Assembly (NCBI GenBank): GCA_045660295.1
Contig: JAZRDN010000043.1
Coordinates: forward strand, 62,001 to 126,000
Reading direction: 5' to 3'
DNA length: 64,000 nt
DNA from: RGIG8775 sp045660295
GTDB taxonomy: Bacteria > Bacillota > Clostridia > Oscillospirales > CAG-272
In this document: positions 59,701 to 64,000 of the stretch, piece by piece
Layout: the number at the start of each line of letters is the position of its first letter
Numbering within the stretch: position 1 is the first letter of the stretch
Program-made: the position numbers and the translations under genes
Notes under the pieces: generated by a model
What the model saw: only the letters and a program-made list of their open reading frames with translations
Database searches by the model: none
Told to the model about the DNA's origin: nothing

Positions 59701-60374
59701 CAAAGCAGGTTGAGTGTAGAAACAAGCTCCGCGCCATAGGTAACGTTGACCTTGATGCCGTGAATAAGTATAAGGAGATCAAGGAAAGATACGACTATAT
59801 GTCCAATCAGATAAAGGATCTGACAGACTCCAAGACCGAGCTTTTGAAGATAATCTCGTCGCTTGAGACCGAGATGCGCGTTGCCTTTATGGAATCCTTC
59901 AATAAGATCAACGAGAATTTCGGAAAGACGTTTGCCGAGCTTTTCGGCGGCGGTACGGCGCAGGTGGTCCTTACCGACCCCGACGACGTGCTTTCCAGCG
60001 GAATCGAGATAATCGCAAATCCTGCGGGTAAGAAGATAAAGAGCCTTGTACAGCTTTCGGGCGGTGAGCAGTCATTCGTGGCTATCGCGCTCCTGTTTGC
60101 TATTCTTCAGGCTAACCCGACTCCGTTCTGTATTTTCGACGAGATCGAGGCGGCGCTTGACGAGGTGAACGTGGCAAGATTCTCGGAATACGTGAAGCGT
60201 TATTCCAGAGGAACACAGTTCGTTATCATCACTCACAGACGAGGAACGATGGAAGCGGCGACACGCCTTTACGGCGTAACCATGCCCGAGCATGGAATTT
60301 CAAAGGTTCTGTCGCTTAACGTTGACGACATAGCAAAGAAGAAGGGAGAAGAATGGGATGGCATTTTTGGATAA
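56742..60374 (+). CDS. smc: Chromosome partition protein Smc
   Basis: Smc loads at the origin and folds the chromosome. The 1210-residue protein has the Walker A GPNGSGKSN (31-39), long coiled coils (about 170-500 and 675-1020) around a hinge (about 520-660, FTGGSVKSRG), and the C-terminal signature SGGEQSFVAIALLFAIL with Walker B FCIFDEIEAALDEVN. The start is TTG at 56742, giving the family start MYLKSLELQGFKSF behind AAAGGAGG. The last 17 bp overlap ftsY, so both are translationally coupled. Confidence 0.96.
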   Translation: MYLKSLELQGFKSFPDKTKLNFESGATVIVGPNGSGKSNISDAMRWVLGELSSKNIRGNKMEDIIFGGSESRKQMGYAEVSVTFDNRDPDSRLDCDYDEVTVTRRYYRSGDSEYYINRQAVRLRDIYELFMNTGIGRDGYSIIGQGKIAEIISRKSDERRSIFEDASGIAKYRHKKNDTERKLAEVEDNMTRINDVFIEVSAQVAPLEKEAEKASRAIELLETKKRVDVQLWLFDTEKLRAEISEVEKLYNESAFTLQTMNETIESYETQNEKLFENSQRGKYESERLLTGINEQTKINHNLDSEYRVAETNILHTTEMLSGAGEIIKSYERSIERETAGIAERQAKIAELEAKLAQQRKEQEEAGAKQTELKKQADTLDLQIAEALDDIRAHEKEATDIKVRLSVIDTARENDDGKNSSTLEEIEKYDKLSAEIGEKIAKSEKTVAGYDSSITETSSDINAKTATLDAKYAERDDIEERSGELKLKRDAANQRIETFRAMEEQFEGYSNSVRYVMKAYAEGKITDKSGNQCGKIYGPFSKVINVEDKYITAIETALAANLQHIVVEDEDTAKNAMFALKRAEAGRATFFPVTSMQPQTVTYEMEESRNFDGFISYADELVECEDKFLNIVSSLLGRTVVFDNIDNATKMAKSLKYRVKAVTLDGQQIQVGGSFTGGSVKSRGSILSRSGEIKRLEEELNTIEKEMAALSAKLDVLDKSIQDIEDERSSLEDKRRILEVMRSGENTTLEQNKAKLEANKNLADKLRMDYGSVVEQRRRYEEEAESLNAKARELEQSIAEITEFRVAKDVERGELLEAAEKLSERMTELYIKVNETEKDIATEQTFLGSGNDNMAELNAKIAEQTQKIENYKLQIETFENSQKENRAALERGEKLLAELNAKRALVEQDTSEFDRKLNAMSNKIREKRDEREQVFREHTKNENKLNSLKNEQDKLATRLWDDHEMTRAEAVALGYPPITQVTRAATAAKQVECRNKLRAIGNVDLDAVNKYKEIKERYDYMSNQIKDLTDSKTELLKIISSLETEMRVAFMESFNKINENFGKTFAELFGGGTAQVVLTDPDDVLSSGIEIIANPAGKKIKSLVQLSGGEQSFVAIALLFAILQANPTPFCIFDEIEAALDEVNVARFSEYVKRYSRGTQFVIITHRRGTMEAATRLYGVTMPEHGISKVLSLNVDDIAKKKGEEWDGIFG

Positions 60375-61263
60375 GCTGAAAAACGGCTTGCTTAAAACAA
60401 AAAACGCTATCTTCGGTCAGGTCGATAATATACTCAAAGCCTTTGTAAAGGTAGATGAGGATATGCTCGACGAGCTTGAGGAGCTGCTTATTACCGCCGA
60501 CGTGGGCGTAGGCGCTACGGAGGAGATAATCGAGGATCTTCGTGAGCGTATAAAGGACGGAAGACTTAAGGAAAAAGAGGACGTGGTTACCGCTCTCAAG
60601 GAGATACTCGGCGGCATGATAGGCGAGGGAAAGCCCCTCGTGCTTGAAACAAAGCCCTCGGTAATACTCGTTATCGGCGTAAACGGAGCGGGTAAAACCA
60701 CTTCGATAGGAAAGATTACCAATATTCTCAAATCGCAGGGCAAAAAGGTCGTGGTAGCGGCGGCGGATACCTTCCGCGCGGCGGCAATAGACCAGCTTGC
60801 CGTGTGGTGTGAGCGTTCGGGCGTTGAGCTTGTAAAGCAGAGCGAGGGCAGTGACCCCGCGGCGGTTGTGTTTGACGCGGCGAACTATGCTAAAAATAAA
60901 GGCGCGGACGTCCTTGTGGTGGATACCGCGGGCAGACTCCATAATAAGAAAAATCTTATGAACGAGCTTGAAAAGATAAACCGCGTTATCGACCGTGAGC
61001 TTCCCGGCGCAAGCCGTGAAAATTTGCTTGTGCTTGATGCCACCACCGGTCAGAACGCCATACTTCAGGCTAAGGAATTCAAAAACGCCGCTGAGATCAC
61101 AGGACTTGTGCTTAATAAGCTGGACGGCACCGCAAAGGGCGGTATAGTGATCTCTATCAAGCGCGAGCTTGATATTCCCGTTAAGTTTATCGGCGTTGGC
61201 GAGAAGATAGATGATATGAAGGAATTTGACTGTAACGAATTTGTTACCGCGCTTTTTGAGTAA
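60358..61263 (+). CDS. ftsY: Signal recognition particle receptor FtsY
   Basis: FtsY receives SRP-ribosome complexes at the membrane. The 301-residue protein has a short N-terminal helical N domain with no long acidic A domain, the GTPase loop GVNGAGKTTS (near 109-118), AADTFRAAAIDQL, DTAGRLHNK and NKLDGTAKGG. A short A domain is usual for Gram-positive FtsY. It overlaps the end of smc by 17 bp, and rdgB follows after 3 bp. Confidence 0.95.
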   Translation: MAFLDKLKNGLLKTKNAIFGQVDNILKAFVKVDEDMLDELEELLITADVGVGATEEIIEDLRERIKDGRLKEKEDVVTALKEILGGMIGEGKPLVLETKPSVILVIGVNGAGKTTSIGKITNILKSQGKKVVVAAADTFRAAAIDQLAVWCERSGVELVKQSEGSDPAAVVFDAANYAKNKGADVLVVDTAGRLHNKKNLMNELEKINRVIDRELPGASRENLLVLDATTGQNAILQAKEFKNAAEITGLVLNKLDGTAKGGIVISIKRELDIPVKFIGVGEKIDDMKEFDCNEFVTALFE

Positions 61264-61266
61264 GTT

Positions 61267-61860
61267 ATGGAAATAGTAATAGCATCAAGAAACAAGCATA
61301 AAATATCCGAGCTGGAGGCTCTGCTTGCCAAGTATATCGACGGCGTAAAGCTGTTGTCACTTGACGACGTAGGCTTTTATGGGGATATTGAGGAGGACGG
61401 AAACAGCTTTCTCGAAAATGCCCTCATCAAGGCAAGAGCCGCGGCAAAATCGGGCAAAATAAGTGTTGGCGATGACTCGGGTCTCTGCGTGAACGCCCTT
61501 GACGGCGCTCCGGGAATATTCTCGGCGAGATACGCTGGAGATCACGGCAACGACGACGCTAACAACGCAAAGCTGCTTTCCGAGCTTGCGGATAAGGAAG
61601 ATAAAAGCGCCGCTTTCGTTTGTACGATAGCCTGTGTTCTTCCCGACGGCAGAGAGTTCTCGGTTGATGGAAGAGCAGAAGGCGTGATAATAGAAAAGGC
61701 AAGCGGAAAGGGTGGATTTGGTTATGACCCTATCTTCTACTATCCGCCGCTTAAAAAGACCTTTGCCGACCTCACGGCAGAAGAAAAAAACTCTATAAGC
61801 CATCGCGGACGCGCGGTAGAGGCGTTTGCGAAAAAGCTTTGTGAGATAATTAAGGATTAA
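61267..61860 (+). CDS. rdgB: XTP/dITP diphosphatase (RdgB/HAM1 family)
   Basis: The enzyme removes deaminated purine nucleotides such as XTP and dITP. The 197-residue protein starts MEIVIASRNKHKISEL and has FLENALIKARAAAKSG, DDSGLCVNALDGAPG, and the C-terminal GYDPIFYYPP and SHRGRA segments. Length and motifs are standard. It begins 3 bp after ftsY with a weak ribosome site, so its translation is probably coupled to ftsY. Confidence 0.94.
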   Translation: MEIVIASRNKHKISELEALLAKYIDGVKLLSLDDVGFYGDIEEDGNSFLENALIKARAAAKSGKISVGDDSGLCVNALDGAPGIFSARYAGDHGNDDANNAKLLSELADKEDKSAAFVCTIACVLPDGREFSVDGRAEGVIIEKASGKGGFGYDPIFYYPPLKKTFADLTAEEKNSISHRGRAVEAFAKKLCEIIKD

Positions 61861-61871
61861 GGATAAAAATT

Positions 61872-62159
61872 ATGATAACATCAAAACAGCGAGCTTATCT
61901 CCGCTCGCTTTCGGTTGACCTGCAGACCATTACGCAGATCGGCAAGGGCGGAATAAGCGAAAATCTTATAAAAACAGTAGACGACGCGCTCGAAGCAAGG
62001 GAGCTTATAAAGCTTTCGGTTCTTGAAAATTCTGAGGAGACGGCGAGAAGCGCGGCAGATTCAATAGCCGAAGCAACAGGTGCCGATGTGGTTGCTGTGC
62101 TCGGACGAAAGATAGTGCTTTACAGAGAATCCAAAAAGCATAAAAAGATAGAGCTTTAA
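61872..62159 (+). CDS. YhbY-like CRM-domain RNA-binding protein
   Basis: The 95-residue protein is a single CRM domain, with GKGGISENLIKTVDDALEAR, an alpha-beta fold and a Lys-rich C-terminus. YhbY is associated with 50S assembly in E. coli. It lies between rdgB and nadD, the usual order in Bacillota, 11 bp after rdgB. Confidence 0.9.
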   Translation: MITSKQRAYLRSLSVDLQTITQIGKGGISENLIKTVDDALEARELIKLSVLENSEETARSAADSIAEATGADVVAVLGRKIVLYRESKKHKKIEL

Positions 62160-62160
62160 T

Positions 62161-62781
62161 ATGGCAGAACAATTTCCCGATACAAGAGTTGGCATATACG
62201 GCGGTACATTCGCCCCCGTGCACAACGCCCATGTGGTTACGGCAAAGCTCTTTATGGAGCAGATGCGCCTTGACTACCTGTTTGTAATACCCTCCGCAAT
62301 CCCTCCCCATAAGGAGATAGACCCGCTTGACGACCCTAAGCACCGACTTGAGATGTGCCGTCTCGCCTTTGAGGGTATTGATGGCGTTATAGTCTCTGAT
62401 ATGGAAATAGAGCGTGGCGGAAAAAGTTATACCATAGATACAGTAAGAGAGCTCAGCGCTCCCGGCAGAAGATTGCTTTTGCTGTGCGGTACCGACATGG
62501 TGCTGTCCTTTGATAGCTGGTATAAATACCTCGAGATATTGGAGCTTTGCTATCCCGTCTATATGAGGCGTGAGAAAGACGCAATGCTTGACGGTATGAT
62601 AGTAAATAAGCTGAGCAAATATTATAACGAGAGCGGAAAAATGTTCAGAAAGCTTATCGGTGAGCCGATAGAGCTGAATTCCACCGAGATACGCGAGGCG
62701 GTCAGAAAAGGGCAGAGCATAGGCAATATGGTGCCCCCCAAGGTGGAACGCTATATTCGCGAAAACGCTCTTTATAGGTGA
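62161..62781 (+). CDS. nadD: Nicotinate-nucleotide adenylyltransferase NadD
   Basis: NadD makes nicotinate adenine dinucleotide in NAD synthesis. The 206-residue protein has the nucleotide-binding GGTFAPVHNAH (14-24; usual form GGTFDPIHxGH) and the C-terminal ISSTEIR-like segment LNSTEIREAVRKG. It starts one base after the YhbY stop, so the two are tightly coupled. yqeK follows. Confidence 0.94.
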   Translation: MAEQFPDTRVGIYGGTFAPVHNAHVVTAKLFMEQMRLDYLFVIPSAIPPHKEIDPLDDPKHRLEMCRLAFEGIDGVIVSDMEIERGGKSYTIDTVRELSAPGRRLLLLCGTDMVLSFDSWYKYLEILELCYPVYMRREKDAMLDGMIVNKLSKYYNESGKMFRKLIGEPIELNSTEIREAVRKGQSIGNMVPPKVERYIRENALYR

Positions 62782-62785
62782 TAAG

Positions 62786-63424
62786 ATGAAATTTACCGAA
62801 GAACAGCTTGCCTCTCTGCGTGAAAAAATCTCGTCGCTTATGTCGGCGAAAAGATTTTTCCATACCGCAGAGGTGGAAAAAATGGCAGCGAGAATTGCCA
62901 AAATATACGCTCCCGAAAAAATCGATGTGTTGCGCGCGGCGGCTCTTTTACATGATATAACTAAAGAATATTCCACAGAAAAGCAGTTACAAATTTGTCG
63001 CGAGTTTGGTATAATAACCTCAAAGCAAGACATTCTAACACCAAAGACCTTTCACGCAAAGACAGCGGCGGTGTTAATACCCGCCCTGTATCCCGAATTT
63101 GCCGATAGCGAGGTTGTCTCGGCTGTCAGATGGCATACCACGGGGCGCGAGGATATGACCTTGCTTGAAAAGATAGTTTATCTTGCCGATTATATTGACG
63201 AGTCGCGTAAATTTGATGATTGCGTAAAGCTGCGTAATATATTCTGGGATGCTTGTCCCGAAAATATGAGCGCCGAGGAACGTGACAGACATCTTACAAA
63301 AACGCTTCTGGTATCATTTGATATGACGCTTGCGGGGCTTATCTCCGAGAACGCTCCCATAAGCAACGATACGTTTAAAGCAAGAAACTCGCTTATTCTT
63401 TCGCTTTGCGGGGAGGTCAACTAA
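62786..63424 (+). CDS. yqeK: HD-domain hydrolase YqeK
   Basis: This metal-dependent HD-domain protein hydrolyses diadenosine tetraphosphate in characterised homologues. The 212-residue protein has the HD motif LLHDITKEY near residues 53-61, the upstream helix with RFFHTAEVEKMA, and the downstream metal site FHAKTAAVLI and WHTTGREDMT. It follows nadD by 4 bp, as in Bacillus. A LytR-type gene comes next. Confidence 0.92.
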   Translation: MKFTEEQLASLREKISSLMSAKRFFHTAEVEKMAARIAKIYAPEKIDVLRAAALLHDITKEYSTEKQLQICREFGIITSKQDILTPKTFHAKTAAVLIPALYPEFADSEVVSAVRWHTTGREDMTLLEKIVYLADYIDESRKFDDCVKLRNIFWDACPENMSAEERDRHLTKTLLVSFDMTLAGLISENAPISNDTFKARNSLILSLCGEVN

Positions 63425-63439
63425 ACACGGAGGTGTTTT

Positions 63440-64000
63440 ATGTTGAAAGCCGCGTTGCGGAGTGCCTTCTTGCTTGCGTTGTGCCTGCTTGTTACCACGC
63501 TTGCCGTGTCAAGCGTTACTCGAAGTGATGAACACGGCGAGGCTGTGTTTACCGAGATAAACGGCGTAAAAAATATATTGTTTCTGGGTAGAGACGATTC
63601 GTCGGGGCTTGCCGATTCGGTCATACTTGCTTCTGTTGATACCGAACAGACCGAGCTGACCCTTGTGCAGATACCGCGTGATACCTATATAGCGCTTGGC
63701 GAGGATAGTTATAAAAAAATCAACGGCGCGTCGGGGGTCCTCGGCGGAGACGCTAAGCTTTGTGATAAGCTGTCACAAGCCTTCGGACTTCGCGTGGACG
63801 GATATATTTCCTTTGACACGCGAATTATCAAAGATTTGGTCGATACCTTTGGCGGCGTTGAGGTCAACGTCCCTATGGATATGGATTACGACGATCCCTA
63901 TCAGAACTTGTCTATCCACTTGCAAAAGGGTAAGCAAAGGCTGACGGGAAGGGAAGCGGTTGGATTTGTCAGATACCGTGCGGGATATCTCCGCGCTGAC
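63440..64000 (+). CDS. LytR-CpsA-Psr family protein (partial at the right edge)
   Basis: LCP proteins attach teichoic-acid-like polymers to peptidoglycan outside the membrane. The frame is open from ATG 63440, behind GGAGGTG, to the end of the window (187 codons). The start has an uncleaved signal-anchor helix (ALRSAFLLALCLLVTTLAVS). The LCP core follows with NILFLGRDDSSGLADSVILA, VQIPRDTYIAL, and the arginine-rich FVRYRAGYLRAD near the edge. The location right after yqeK is the usual one in Bacillota. The remaining C-terminal part lies outside. Confidence 0.9.
   Translation, partial: MLKAALRSAFLLALCLLVTTLAVSSVTRSDEHGEAVFTEINGVKNILFLGRDDSSGLADSVILASVDTEQTELTLVQIPRDTYIALGEDSYKKINGASGVLGGDAKLCDKLSQAFGLRVDGYISFDTRIIKDLVDTFGGVEVNVPMDMDYDDPYQNLSIHLQKGKQRLTGREAVGFVRYRAGYLRAD

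Noticed and set aside
1..64000. tRNA or rRNA genes, insertion sequences, prophage or plasmid origin
   Set aside because: I looked in the gaps for cloverleaf arms with a CCA end, transposase motifs, integrase or replication genes, and saw none.

Overview
The window looks like chromosomal DNA of an endospore-forming member of the class Clostridia (Bacillota), probably an uncultivated gut lineage related to Oscillospirales. The evidence is the gene families: SpoVAF, a PASTA-bearing division transpeptidase, MecA, TrmFO, the YqeK/NadD/LCP run, MraZ boxes, and very regular TTGACA-17-TATAAT promoters. Order-level placement is only a guess. No tRNA, rRNA, CRISPR array, insertion sequence or prophage gene was recognised. 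Most of the window is housekeeping; the unexplained parts are short intergenic elements and one accessory redox locus.

Layout. 1-2200: tail of an anchored exported protein, then pgsA and rimO on the minus strand. 2300-6280: a small membrane protein, a metallophosphoesterase overlapping a TrmA-family rRNA methyltransferase, a multi-hairpin repeat, and a ROK glucokinase. 6300-7640 (minus): a hidden 56-residue peptide gene with its own promoter and terminator, then an E2-acyltransferase-fold protein that has lost its catalytic histidine. 7800-10410: an exported CBM9/DOMON-like anchored protein and spoVAF. 10460-12720 (minus): mecA, a family-4 uracil-DNA glycosylase and an AEC transporter. 12830-17830: a DinG/Rad3-type helicase, a class I aminotransferase and a YhcC-like radical SAM protein.

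18020-30760 is a division and cell-wall cluster: mraZ, rsmH, a protein of unknown function in the ftsL position, a well-formed three-way-junction RNA element, a PASTA transpeptidase, murE, murF, mraY, ftsW, murG and ftsZ. murD, murC, murB, ftsQ and ftsA are absent. 30850-34340: a DUF554 protein, a lipoprotein with a degenerate trypsin fold, and rplJ-rplL behind an L10 leader with an attenuator.

34370-40440 is an accessory redox locus: an AraC regulator and a 2-hydroxyacid dehydrogenase diverge from an Old Yellow Enzyme, a short-chain dehydrogenase and a fumarate-reductase-like flavoprotein. It is the best candidate here for an undescribed pathway. 40450-46340: a small membrane protein and prfB, a second multi-hairpin repeat, a DUF1858 protein, trmK and a Nif3-like protein, an AraC/ThuA pair, and an acetyltransferase. 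46370-47820: infC-rpmI-rplT with a leader and an AUC start codon. 47900-64000: a long run of information-processing and envelope genes (SpoU methyltransferase, dprA, topA, trmFO, plsX, rnc, radical SAM, smc, ftsY, rdgB, yhbY, nadD, yqeK), ending in a truncated LytR-CpsA-Psr gene.
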